Assembly (NCBI GenBank): GCA_008508345.1
Contig: QNGE01000759.1
Location: forward strand, 1 to 64,000
DNA: 64,000 nt
Direction: 5' to 3'
From: Paragonimus westermani
Lineage: Eukaryota > Platyhelminthes > Trematoda > Plagiorchiida > Troglotrematidae
The stretch's first letter is position 1, and each line of letters begins with the position of its first letter. Below, in pieces: positions 46,804 to 58,729 of the stretch. Under the pieces are notes generated by a model. It was not told the origin of the DNA. It did no database searches and saw only the letters and a program-made list of their open reading frames with translations. A program made the position numbers and the translations under genes.

Positions 46804-47885
46804 ATGAAATCTGTGTTGTTCTTCCTATGTGTTCTATCATTTGCAATTTTTGTACAATCAAACAGGGTAAGCTAAACAAGTAGTTAACATTCTCACTGTA
46901 AGCAGATGTTTGAATTGGCAGAACGATAAAATTATTTTCTGATAACTTGAATGTTGTGCAGAGTTCATAGTTCGTATCTGTCGACATTTCATTTGTGCTA
47001 ACACTAAACTCACTACCTCTACTGTTGTTTCAGATTAATTCTCATAGTGATTTAGGTGAGTAATTGAGGTATACTGTAACAGTACACTTCTTTTAAAAAA
47101 TGGATATTCACTACGCTGTCCACATTATGGCTTCAGTATTAGTAATGTTAACTCTGTCCTGAATCGATTTCTTAAAGTAGGTTTCTTCTCTTCACCAAAC
47201 CTACAACTTAGGGTTTAGAATTATCTGCAATGATTTATCTTAGTGACTCGTTATATTCGGAAATGATCATCATTGATTATTTATGTTATTCTATCTGCAG
47301 TGTGCACTACCTGCCAGACAATTTTCACTCTGATGAAAGCAGAATTTGCGGACGATCCAACACGGGCTACCTTGAGTAACCAAATGATAACATTGTGTGA
47401 AAAGGTGCCATTCATACAGTTAAAAGACGGAGTGAGTAATTCACTTGTAAGAACGCCTGTCCAATTGTGAGAACACATGAATCAGGACTGATAAGTGAGA
47501 TTTTTACAAAAGTCTGTCAGCAAACATCATCAATAACTAAAACCTGGTATAACACTGGCATTACCTATCTGGTGCTTTACCAGACACATTTTGCAAGCAG
47601 TTGCATACACACTTTGTTAAACTGAATAGCAAGATTATTACTGCTTTTTACGTATTAAATTTTATTTTATCCAGTGCGTCGAATTCGTTTTTGAATACTT
47701 GGATGCTTGGTTCGTCGCGTTGAGTAATGAGCTAGATCCCCTTGATGCTTGCAGGGTGAGTCGAAACGAGGTTACATGTTAGGTGGCCATACTGTTATTT
47801 TAATACTGATGTGGTTAATTTGTGTCAGTTTTATTGAGCTTTTCTCACATTTGCATTACAGAACATTAAACTGTGTAAGGAATAA
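46804..47885 (+). CDS. Secreted saposin-like (SapB-domain) protein, five exons
   Basis: Five GT-AG exons join without a stop to a 106-residue protein: 46804-46866, 47034-47055, 47301-47431, 47675-47755 and 47862-47885. Intron phases are 0, 1, 0, 0. Residues 1-19 form a signal peptide (MKSVLFFLCVLSFAIFVQS). The mature part has the six-cysteine saposin-B pattern: C30-x2-C33, C61-x11-C73, C98-x5-C104, expected to pair 1-6, 2-5 and 3-4. Flukes secrete such proteins, related to amoebapores and saposins, from the gut, where they bind and disturb lipid membranes to help digest host cells; that role is inferred from the family. The poly(A) signal AATAAA at 47881-47886 overlaps the stop codon. An alternative last exon is noted in the findings. 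Confidence 0.85.
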
Positions 47886-47886
47886 A
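47881..47886 (+). terminator. Poly(A) signal overlapping the stop codon of the saposin-like gene
   Basis: AATAAA overlaps the TAA stop (47883-47885). Such tight packing is unusual but agrees with the compact gene and supports exon 5 ending here. Confidence 0.55.
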
Positions 47887-47889
47887 AAT

Positions 47890-48200
47890 GTAAGTTTGTA
47901 TTTTTCATATATGCTAAGAATCCGTCTCTACATCCAATAAGATTTCACAAAATGTTTCGGCACTTATTAACAAGCCTATCAAAAATGATAACCTATCACC
48001 GTCAAGGAAAGTTTGAGTTTTCTCTGTAAATCAGATCGTCTTTCGTTAATAAAACACGGAGAAAAAACAAATCACCTGATATGCTTAGGAGTAACACATA
48101 TCTTTCATTCCAACTAATTATAGAAATGTAACAAATTTTGAGCTTCGGTTCTTAGAAATCTGATAGTGCTTCCGTTTAATCGTCCGTTTCGTAATTCGTA
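47890..48200. other. Short stretch downstream of the saposin-like gene
   Basis: AT-rich sequence with no supported feature. If the alternative last exon is used this would be intronic. Confidence 0.35.
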
Positions 48201-48204
48201 TATT

Positions 48205-48345
48205 TCTAAGCTGGTCCTATCCGAAAAGGCTGGCTAGGTTACGGCTGCGCTTCTGTTAGGGCTCATCAGCAATGTGGTTTGCTTCCGTCCCCCAAAATAT
48301 GAACTCTGAATCGTGAGTTAACCTTTTGATCAAGACGTCATTCAC
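48205..48345 (-). mobile_element. SM-alpha-like SINE, decayed copy near the saposin-like gene
   Basis: On the minus strand the CTGATGAG half of the hammerhead core is preserved inside ATTGCTGATGAGCCCTAA. The GAAA half is lost (GCGCAGCC) and the B box region has decayed to AGAGTTCATATT. The CTAGCCAGCC tail is reminiscent of the 25.8 kb copy. Confidence 0.6.
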
Positions 48346-48349
48346 AACA

Positions 48350-51300
48350 GAATGTGTTAAGTGAAAAATGTAAGCTGTAATTACTTGTAAATATTACGCA
48401 CAGTTTTTAACCGTAACAAAACAATGTCTATTAAGTGTCCCACTATGCTTAATTCTCGAATGGGGGTCGAGAATAAAAGTAAGTATTATGACAAGTCCTC
48501 CAGACATATGAGCTCTGGTCTAGTGCTGGTGTTCGGCAGTGGCTGAGCTCGAAGACTCGCTCAGTGCTAAACCTGTACTGATATATGAAAAACGGTAATT
48601 TTTTGCGTAACCACTTTCGCGAACATTCGTCAATGGTTTTTATTTTTATTTTTTTCAGCACTCGAACACTGCAGTAATGACTACCGTAGATTTGCAAAAT
48701 AGAGTGGACCAACTTAAAACATATGAGTTATATTTCCTCAGTATTTTCAGTTCAAAGAGAAGTGCAAGCTATTCGTCCCGTTCAGAGCATTTCAGCAAAT
48801 AAATATGTTTCGAATTTTATTTAGAGCGTCTTTGTAAACAAGCATAAAACTTGAGCTTTCCCATTGTTCTCTAATACGTGATCTTTCAATGAACTCTATA
48901 ACTCACGTAGTTGGTGTTGCTGAGGCAAGGACATGGATTCATTGTTAGTTTTGTTGCCAAATCTTGAGCAATTCGGCTATTTTTACAAAAGCTAGTCGGT
49001 CGCAACTGGGTATTCTCGTTGAAATTTTCATGGAATTAGACGATGAAATGTGGAAAGATTTGGCGGAACTGAAGTTATTAGCACCGAGATTGGTCATATG
49101 AAGTTGTGCCCTTTTGTGAAAACGACGCAAAGACTGGCTGGCTGTGTAAACGTGGCTTTTATTGCTTCAACTGGTTTTCCGTCGAACTAAGCTGGAATTT
49201 TTCGCGTCTGCTCTTGTGTGTAAAATCGTGAGAAAGCTCTGAACACGTCTAGATATCGTAAAGCAGACAGTGACTGGGTTTAGTGCAGTGATTTGGTCTG
49301 TGATATCAGGCCTCACAGGTAGCACAATCCAGACGAATGCACAACATTGTACTAAGACCGTTGTTTGGCTCAGTCGTGCAAGTTAAGCAACAGTGCCTTA
49401 AACAACAGTAACAACATTAACTTATAGCTAGTGATATCGCAGTACGTAGTCAGTGGAATCCGAACCTGGTTGACTATTGCGATTAAACATCTTACCGGTT
49501 AGTTCGCTATCATGTGAAGCTAGAAAGTAAAAATTTTCAAAAACGCTACCAATTCTGTAAATATTCATTAGCCTAAATAACTTGCCAACCTCTTCATTTT
49601 TGACGGAGACCTGCACCTAGCGTTATAGGCGTACCAGTTTTGTGATTACTAATACATGGTGCATCGTTTTTGATATGAGTTCCTTACGTCAAACGAAACT
49701 TCAAGTGCTTTCGATAATTTGTATAATGTACACATCGAGAATTTAAAAAAAACCGTGACAAACAACCGTTTTTGGCAGTCCGTTACATCAATAAAATAAT
49801 ATAGGTTCAATTAAGTGAAAGCAATGGAACTGAGTCTAGCGGAATATCATTGCGTCATTTTAAATGCCACATCTCGGTCACTATTCAGTCGTACAATCGG
49901 ATTCTCTGTTTATACAGGAAACCTTTTCTTTCCTTACAGTTGCCACGGATAAAGATCACCACCAATCTGGATCTCCATCCATAACCTAGCAAACTGAAGT
50001 TAGCCGAGTTAATCAGTAGACACAGTTCATTGTGAGTAGTCCGTTCTCTGTGTTGGCTAGTCATGAGAAGTTAGTCAAACCGAGGTATACCACCAATATA
50101 CGGTCGTTTAGGTATGTGGTTTACATAACTTTCGTTGAAATAGTGATCCCGCCTATCGAATGTTTTGAGGGTATTTATGTAGCCTATAGACAACCGCCTT
50201 AATGCTAAAGTATAGTCAATTTCCAAAATATCCCTAACAAACCTAGTACGAATAAAGTTGAACACTTTGGGCGTCGTGATTTCGATTACAACACTCCTGA
50301 GGAAGGCCACCAGAGGTGGTTGAAAAACAGAGTATTACAACTTGCTCCTAACGTTGTGTTATTCTCAGTCTGTTTATCAGTTGTTCAGTTCCATAGCAAT
50401 TCCTCAATTTGTTTGTTCGTAACAGAGAAACTTCTGTCGTCCAACGGTTAGTGGTCGGCCATTGTTTTGTTTACATCGATAAAAGCCTGCACGCATTCCT
50501 GCTTAACTAAGTGTTGAACCCGGGATCTATTCGCAATGTTGTATACTTCCTCCATAATGCGAACTGAGAGGTGTCAGATCTGCTTACTAGGATTGATGTG
50601 CAGCAACGGAGGTCGTTAGACTAATGTACGAAGCCGTTTCGACGTCGTTCTTTCACGTCACTTTGGCCTACTGGCACAGAAAATAACAGAAATGTCATTA
50701 AACCGGTTGCTTCTCTGTTAGAATCGAAGTACCCCGTAGGTACCTCGTAACTATCCCGATTACACCGATTTTTTGGATGCAATTCATATTAACTTTTGAA
50801 AGACAATAAATCTAAACAGCATTGGGGGTGTTGTATACAGCCATACTATAACCAAATATGATAAGCTTCTATCACCGCTTTATACACATAATCATCCTTC
50901 GTTCGCCCCTAACTCTGTGCTTCGAATCTGCAACCTTAAGGGCGGATATTCTAGTAGTCCGAATCGCCATTCGGAAGAAGAAAACAGATTTGGCATTCAG
51001 TTTACAAATCCACAAGGTATTCCTATGTAGCTGCCAAACAAACGGGCGAGTTTAGTTGAATTTTGATTCTAAAAGTGTAGTTCACTATAGTGTTGTTTAT
51101 CAAGGGCCAGAAACCAAAGGTCGCAAAGTGTACACACCTGAGGAGCTAAAAGCAATGCATCACATACAGGCAGAGAATAACGCAAACTACATGACACTTG
51201 ACGACACCAAGCTATGTTCGAAAAAATTGTCGTGCAAATGAGTTACAATAGGGTGACTGGTATTTTGTCAGTCAACTTATCACCCTAAGACTAGTGAATG

Positions 51301-53090
51301 TGAGCACCTGGACAGAAAATTACGAAGTTGATTAATGTTCACTGATTGCACTAAATAATAAAGCAATATGAAGTCTGCGATCAGTTTTAAATGACATTCA
51401 ACTTATACCAGCTGGACCGCTCCACTACTTACAAGCAAGTAGTGTAGTCCCAAAAACATTCGTCGTAAATGTGTACCTCTGAACTAATGAATTAATGGAT
51501 TGAATTACTCATTTCTGCTACTTGCAACGATTCTGCTGCTTAATCAGATTAGTACCGAGATCAAATCTCCTGCATTAAGCATACAACGAAAATCATGTGT
51601 GGAATAAACCGTGAAATATGTGGTTGTAGGACAAGTCTATGTATGGTTGCACTCGGTAATCTTTTTTTATTATAGCCCTTCACATTATTACTACATTATA
51701 TTATTGTGAATGAAGACTGCAAGCAACTGGGGATCATTGAGCCTGATAAACAGAGGACTTGATCATCCAGTTCTGTTGGTTGTACAATAATGTTGGCGGA
51801 CGGAAATCTTAGTCTAACACCAGAGGTTCTAAACCGCATATATCCCCATTCCACTATTCCAAAATACTTTGATCGAATTACCCAACTAAAGTTTTGGGAT
51901 GGGATTGTAAATTTCATACGCGAGTTACCGAATAGTGCAATGGTTGCTTGAAGTTGCACACCTACGTCACTGTCCAACGAATAATCGTGTACTACTTGAC
52001 GATGAGAAATAGAGTAATTTTCTAAATTAAGAAATGACCGCAAGCCATTCCACATGTTGATATGTACAGTTGCTTCACTGTAGATAGATTCCGGAGCTGA
52101 CTAGATATTTCTACTCCGATCTCCTAGCCGCATAAAACCACCCTGTGTTGCCAGTAGGGCATAACGGTAGAGTGTGCTGCCAGGAATGTGACGTGAGGAA
52201 CAACAGGTTGCCCGCTCTGTAGTTATTAGTCCGTTTCCGGTGGAGGCCCTTGATGATGATAAGAACTCAGTATAAACATCAGACCTGATGCAGGATAAAA
52301 TACCCAGAACGGTCTTTGATTAGCAAGGTAAACTGCGTATACAATAAGAAGATGTACGACATATTTCTTACAGTGGTAAATGCTGTGCCGTTAGATAATG
52401 AGTGGTAGGGATTTTATTGGAAGTATTGTGGTTGGTTGGGGAACTATCAGTTTTGGAAACAAAGATTCAAATCACGAGTGCTGTTTGCTAACAGATGTTA
52501 CCCTGACATGGTCGCCAACCACAGATTCTGTTGTAACTTGGGCCCTACCACGAAAGCTGTAAAGGTCTTACTGAAACACGCTTTGACATCAGAAGTTCTG
52601 TGTAATCCACCTAGAATAGAAACTGGTAACCACCTGGTTGCCTCTACTAGAACACACTACACACAAGTTCATACAACATGAGATCTGCGATATTACCTCA
52701 TTCAACTTTAACAAAAACATGTTGATCATCATTCACATACAGGCTACCCTTAGGTTATGTTAGTGGCTTGATAAACGGGTAACTTCATCTACGTTGTATG
52801 TGCCTAAATTTGGGCAAATCTGTTTCGGTACTATGGAAACAGGGCGGACTTCTGAGAACAACTTCGGTAGTAAAATAAGTCAATCATGATGAACACCTCT
52901 GGACAACGGATGTTTAGGGTAACTCGTAAATATTTGAGATATAGCCTGTTTTCGCCTACCTAATGTGAATGGATTCAGTCCACCTCGGATATCCAGTGCA
53001 AACTGGCAATCCCAGTTGAACTCAGTCCATCCACCCTGAGGAGGTGAAAACAAACTATAACTCACGGGTATGCGCATTCTCCCCTCACAA
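48350..53090. other. Long stretch without a recognisable gene
   Basis: Possible tRNA-like SINE relics occur near 49440-49510 (minus, AGGTTCGGATTCC) and near 52145-52215 (plus, AACGGTAGAGTGTGCTG), both weak. A hairpin-bearing motif CCTGAGGAAGGCCACCAGAG at 50294-50313 resembles 3' ends of flatworm retroelements. A 61-codon plus ORF at 51056-51241 (VVHYSVVYQGPETKG) looks protein-like in composition but has no visible splice context. Confidence 0.35.
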
Positions 53091-53099
53091 CCGACGTTT

Positions 53100-53215
53100 A
53101 CAGAATTGGTGGCCCAGGGGACAAGAGTGCTGACTTGTAATGCGACTCGCTTCGATTTCCCATCCAGACCAACTTTATTTGATGAGACTAAGGAAGATTG
53201 AAACTGGTAACGAAT
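53100..53215 (+). mobile_element. tRNA-derived SINE, second type
   Basis: A good A box (TGGCCCAGGGG, 53110-53120) is followed about 30 bp later by a diverged B box (GCTTCGATTTCC, 53149-53160). The downstream TTTGATGAGAC and ATTGAAACTGG resemble a broken hammerhead (first core base changed, GAAA kept, no good stem II). It is read as part of a 119-codon minus ORF (52880-53239), which I consider non-coding. Confidence 0.55.
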
Positions 53216-53219
53216 TATC

Positions 53220-56200
53220 AACTTGAAAGTGAATATCAAGAAACATTACAGACAGATTTGTAGGAAGGCTTAAAATGAATAACACGAGTTAGTTCTTGCC
53301 CAATAGTTTTCACGAAAACAGTTTCAACTCAATTTACTAAGCGCTGAGGACAGCTGCTCTCCACATATGCGTTTCAATGAACTCAGTAGGCATGTAAAAT
53401 ATAGCCCGAATTCGGCCATCCTGCGTCATTTAAACGCTTCTCTCTCGCCAAATCAAATGTTGTCTATGCCCGTAAATGCTAACACGGAGTGTATTACCTT
53501 GAAGAATCGGCGCGTATATGTGGAAAAAAGTTTGCCAAACCTTCACCTTGATACTGAAATTCACTTCAGGATCATGGACTTGTAAATCGTGTACGACTGA
53601 CGAACAAGCTGAATAGGAAGTATGGATCTATGGTGTGTATCGTTCATTATACTATTTGCGTCGTTTCCTAAAGGCCTACTTTGCTTGTGTCTTACACTGT
53701 CAACTTGGCGTCAGGCGAGCAAGCTCTCAGTCTGGCTGATGTGACAAAATCCACCTGAATCACTCGATGGTTAGACTTTGTCTGTGAGTTCCCACAGCCC
53801 AGACGTGCTACGACAAAGTCTTCTGCATTGGCATCAAGTCTTGTAAAGGTCTTCTGCTGTCGTCATCTCAGCATTCGGTCTGCTTCCAACGGATTCGTAA
53901 CTGAAAAGAAATGTTTTGACTTAATTCATTTGAGATGTAGCTAGAAATCAACAAAATATGACAAGACGGGACATTTTAACTGGCATGTTAACCATCAGTT
54001 CTTGAAGCTTACGGGAACCAACTGATTAACAAGTTCACAGTATTCCTTCTTGTTCACACTGGCTATCATCATTGCACACAAATAACACCGTGCCACTCGG
54101 TTGTAGCAGGTTCATTGATATCTGCTGCATTTTGTTGGTTATTCTGACTAATACTGACTTTTAACTGCGTCTCACAAGTTCGCTGTAGATTTGTAGCTCA
54201 ATGATTGCCGACTTATCAATGGAAGCCTGTGTATTCATGCAGTATTGCGACGGACCAACCGAACCGATAAGTCCGTTTTCGATATCACTATCGACATCAC
54301 TTCTTCAATTGTCAAAGACTTATGCTGATATTATTAATAAGCCGCATTAATTCCTGCCATAGAATTCAGGTTTCTGTAAGTTTCACTGGAGTTTATTGGA
54401 CTTCAGAAGAGGCTGTTCTGCTGGGTTCATATCTTTTGGTGTAACTCAATCGCTTAGTTTAACATGACTAACCAATTCCCATCGGAAGAGTACTGGGCTT
54501 CTCGCTGACTTTCAGTTGTAACAAGCTTTCAACTGAACTCGGAAATTCTACTTTCAAGTGTGAAGTAAATCAGCCTCGTCTACAAATCTCTGCAATCTCT
54601 AAGGAGCATAATGTGGCGAGACATAGAAGACATACATGAGCTACTTAACTATTAGTAAATAAATAGGCATCAACTAAACAAATTAATGACACACATAAAC
54701 CATCCCTGGTAGTTGTATAAAAAACCGCTCTATATGTGTTTTGCATAGGTAGACGAATTCCCTGGTACCTGATTATTCATTGCTAAACTTGAACTGTCAC
54801 CAGTTGCTCATCGCCTGAGAGTCAAGATACCAGCATTTGGAAAAATTCACTGCACATGGTGCGCTTACAAGTCGTTGAATGAATAGCGGAATGCCCCTTC
54901 TGCTGAAAACAATGAGAAAATATTAGCTCGTCTTGCTAACTTTGAAAACGTTTCTGTCCAAAAAGCTGATCTCAACAGAGTGAACGTCAAATAATTCTAT
55001 ACTTACCTACGCAGTTGGCAGTGGTTTTGACAATCTGGTTCAGTTTGATGATGACATCGTTTAATTGTCATGTAAAACATGTTGTCGTCCGAAGGCATAC
55101 ATTCTGTTTATTGTGCACTCAAACTCAGTCGCTATACAGCCTACACTATGTTTGTGTTGATACGGTCCGAAGCAGACAGCAACTGACACCAGTAAACGAG
55201 AAGTCTGTTTCCCAAAACTTCGATTCACCAGTTGCGAACTCATCACAACGCGAAAGAAAATGTAGTTAACAATATGACTGAGAAATCACCTAAAACCAGA
55301 TCCGAAGAACTAGAATAACAAACACGTTATGATGCAACATATAAGTTGCGTAAGTAAAAATATTTTGAATTTGAAATATTACCGTTGCAGCCTTTTTGCA
55401 TGCATCCTGTTTATAGCTTTGTGGGGCTAGTCAAGATTGTTGAAACGAAATTAAGGGCATAACCCAGCTTCCGGAAATAACACTACAAGCTCCAATTATA
55501 CACGTATTTTATGTCTGAAAACCACAAAAAACTGTGATCATTTTAAAAATGGTACAAAAGTCACACTGTCTGAAGTGCGTGCAACACCAGTCGACATTTC
55601 TTAGTCAAAAATATGTCAAAATTTTTACTAAAACCCCGTGTGACCCTTGAACCACCGTTTTTACACGCAATCAAGCGTTCGATAAGGTGTGTGAATTAAA
55701 ATTGGTAGTAAATCACCAATGTACAAATTGTAGATTAAAATTGGAAAAGAATGATCTTAAATTGGATCTAAAGTGACACTCCGTGGTCACTAAGATAAAG
55801 GTGTTCCAGCTATTTCGCAACATAAGGAAATGACATATTCTCTCACTAAGGCTGTTTTCGGTTAACTGGTTGTATTAAAGGCAGCCTGATCAAAGTCTGA
55901 CAAACATACAACTGACCAACGTTGTTAATTCTTATTCTGACAGGTCTTTGGTCGTACCCTCACATGAGCCCAACATGTTGTTGAAGCTGAAGAACCCAAA
56001 ACAAGAAACGTTCTCCATGTGTAAATAAATTTAAGAATTATAACACTGCCTATTGGTCGGTATTTTGAAGTAATTGATGAGAAGCATACCAAAATCGTAC
56101 TTCTCACCTAACCAATCGTTCTTCAGTCGATTGCTTTTCATCTTAGTTCTACAATGGAATTTGGTGAGTTTTCTGCCGACTGCCTTACAGCGTTTGTGCA

Positions 56201-58600
56201 CTAAGAGTCGATTGAGAACAAATCAAGAACATCACCTGCGCTCGTTGTGATTTCTGGATGTAGGGGAGTTTTGTGCATCATCATCCTTGCTCATCTTATA
56301 AAACACTGATGTCCAGCCAATTAAATGATAAAGTCTTTGTGGTACTCCACACTACATATAGTGATGTTTTGGTTAAAGATCACGTGACCATGAACGTTCC
56401 GCATTTTTAGTGCTATCACAACCACTTGTTTTGACTGATTGCTACACACTCACCTGGCCACACCAAGCTCGGTCTCATTCACTAAATTTTGGGTGGGAGT
56501 AACACAATGGATTTTAAGAAGGCAGCAAGATCATCACTCCCAATACAAATAGATTAGTTATTGGTTTTGACCTCTCTCAAACCACACCACAAAACTACCA
56601 CACTAATCTCATCCATCTTCCATAAAACCGCAGTGGACCGAAAGTAAGTTATCAGTGTATTACTTCACTTCAGCTGCCACTTTCATTCATCAAGATTCGA
56701 TTGAACTGGACAATTGATTCGGTTTACCTGAATGAACCGACTGTTTGTATTTGTTCCGGTGTGGGGAACGCAATCGATTTTTTGGACTACAAACCTTTTC
56801 TATAACCCACTCATGTAATATCCTTCAAATGTAGTTGGCATTGTTTTACGCACACCAGTTGGACGGTAAACAGAGAATTGTATACATAAGTTAATGTTTG
56901 CTAGTCGCCATTCATTCTTGTTTGAATCGACTATACGGTAGTGGACCGCAAACATTCACTGTTGTTTCTCTGGTAGGGTTCCTGTAAGTAACACGTTACT
57001 CACCATTAGAAAGTAATAAGGCACATTTTTGGTCATAGGCCATTAAACATGAAAAAATGGCAAGAAATGTGGCAAAATATTAATCATATCCCTCTGATGA
57101 ATGCCCAAATTAAACCGGAGAATCTTTCTTGAGCACTTTGTGCTCATTGTTTCCACATATGTGCGGAAGAAGCGATTCTATCATTGATATACAAATAATT
57201 TCAATCACCGACCTTAACACCGGCAGTCGTAATATTGTTCTACAAGAAGATTCTGTCATCAAATTTGGCCTGACAACCCCAAACTTTCAGAGTTGTCAGT
57301 GGTAAGTTTGTACGTTTAAACACGGTTGACACACAACTATGTGGCCTAAAATGCAAAGGAAGATCGTAATTGAGAGAAAAACTTGCTAGTTTTGCTATAC
57401 TTGGGCTCAGTGGACAGTCTTGAAGAATCGCCAACATATGCATGTGATATTTTTATCTCAAACAAGTGGTTGCGGTATCAAAGTAAGAAACTCATCATTG
57501 ACATCTCTTGGAAACCGCAAGTGTCATGGTCAGCAACCAAAATACAGTATGAGGCATCTATGGTCGGAAAAAAACCTTTCACTTGAAAAGTTTCCGGAAA
57601 AAAGGGTTAAGCCAAAGCAAAGACTGACGTATACATACGAATACACCATCACGAATATTTTCATGTTGCAACTGTTACAGTCGTTATTTAACTGGCCAGT
57701 ATTTGATTGGGTAGTTACCTTCCATTCATCCGTCTGTGGTTTCCAGCAATGAAGAAAGTGGTGACTGCCAATTTCATGTGCGAACCAAGGAATAACTTTC
57801 AGTGTGCGCATTCAGACTGTACGTTGTTCGCGGATTTTATGACTCACGAAATTTTAAAACCTGGGAAATGCACATGCAACAGTCTACCTATTAAGTGTAT
57901 CCTAACTGTTCGTTAAGTATTGATGGTCACTGATACTAGTTTATGTCTCCCAAATAAACCGGCTACATATCTCATTGAGCCGCCGCCCAAGATGACATTG
58001 GAATCACTGTAGCTTAAATCCAGATACACAACTGCTGGACAGCATAAATACCAAACCCAATTTGGCTTAGGCATTAAAGCTTCCAGAAAAATGTAAACGG
58101 ATGTCAATTCCTTCCTTCCAGATGCGTATAACTGAAATACAAACGAAACGCGGAATTAGCTCAGCATTGCTCCATACCTTTCGAGAATGGTACACAGTTC
58201 TGAAATGCGTACATTGATAGGATAGACCAATTAACCGCTAGTTCGTACTCGTTGAAGGACCCATGGTCTAGATAGCGTAAAACAGGCCAAATGATGATAG
58301 ACAAAACGCGTGCTTACTACATGACAACACATTCAGAGTTTCAGACGTGAAATAATTCTGTAGACCTTAGATGACAAACAGCCAATCCTCCAGCAGCCGG
58401 GATTTGTGACCTTTGATGAAGTATTCACCGTTAAGTAGCCTTTGTGCATTGTAGGTGCGTTTACCATAAGCATTGCTAATAGTGAAGTTCTTGCTGCCTT
58501 CTGCTGGAATGCGTAAAATAAACCAGGTTGGATTGGGAAGCTAACAATAGGCGGTGATAATTGGATGGACGAACGCGTACAAACTTGCAAGGGAGAACCA
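53220..58600. other. Long stretch without a recognisable gene
   Basis: Only unrecognised ORFs, the longest being 110 codons at 57420-57752 (+). No RNA gene or element could be supported. Confidence 0.35.
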
Positions 58601-58614
58601 TCGTTGGGAGATAG

Positions 58615-58700
58615 ACTGTCTGAGGAATCAGGATTCAAACCTGTCCGAACAACTTGTGTGAGGAGAAATTGGAGTGTTATGTCAGATTCGCGTGGTTGAT
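58615..58700 (-). mobile_element. Possible tRNA-derived SINE fragment
   Basis: On the minus strand CTCCTCACACAAG is followed by CAGGTTTGAATCCTG (58631-58643), a one-mismatch B box, at tRNA-like spacing. The A box is poor and no second copy was aligned. Confidence 0.35.
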
Positions 58701-58729
58701 CTGCTCCATCCACGTGTGAACTGTTCACA

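Noticed and set aside
48661..48780. Acceptor at about 48660 as last exon of the saposin-like gene
   Set aside because: Frame from this acceptor lacks the sixth cysteine; the 47862 exon gives the full SapB pattern and a poly(A) signal.
52880..53239. 119-codon minus ORF
   Set aside because: Runs antisense through a tRNA-derived SINE; typical of repeat read-through ORFs.
58333..58728. 131-codon minus ORF
   Set aside because: Overlaps a tRNA-like SINE fragment and has no recognisable domain.
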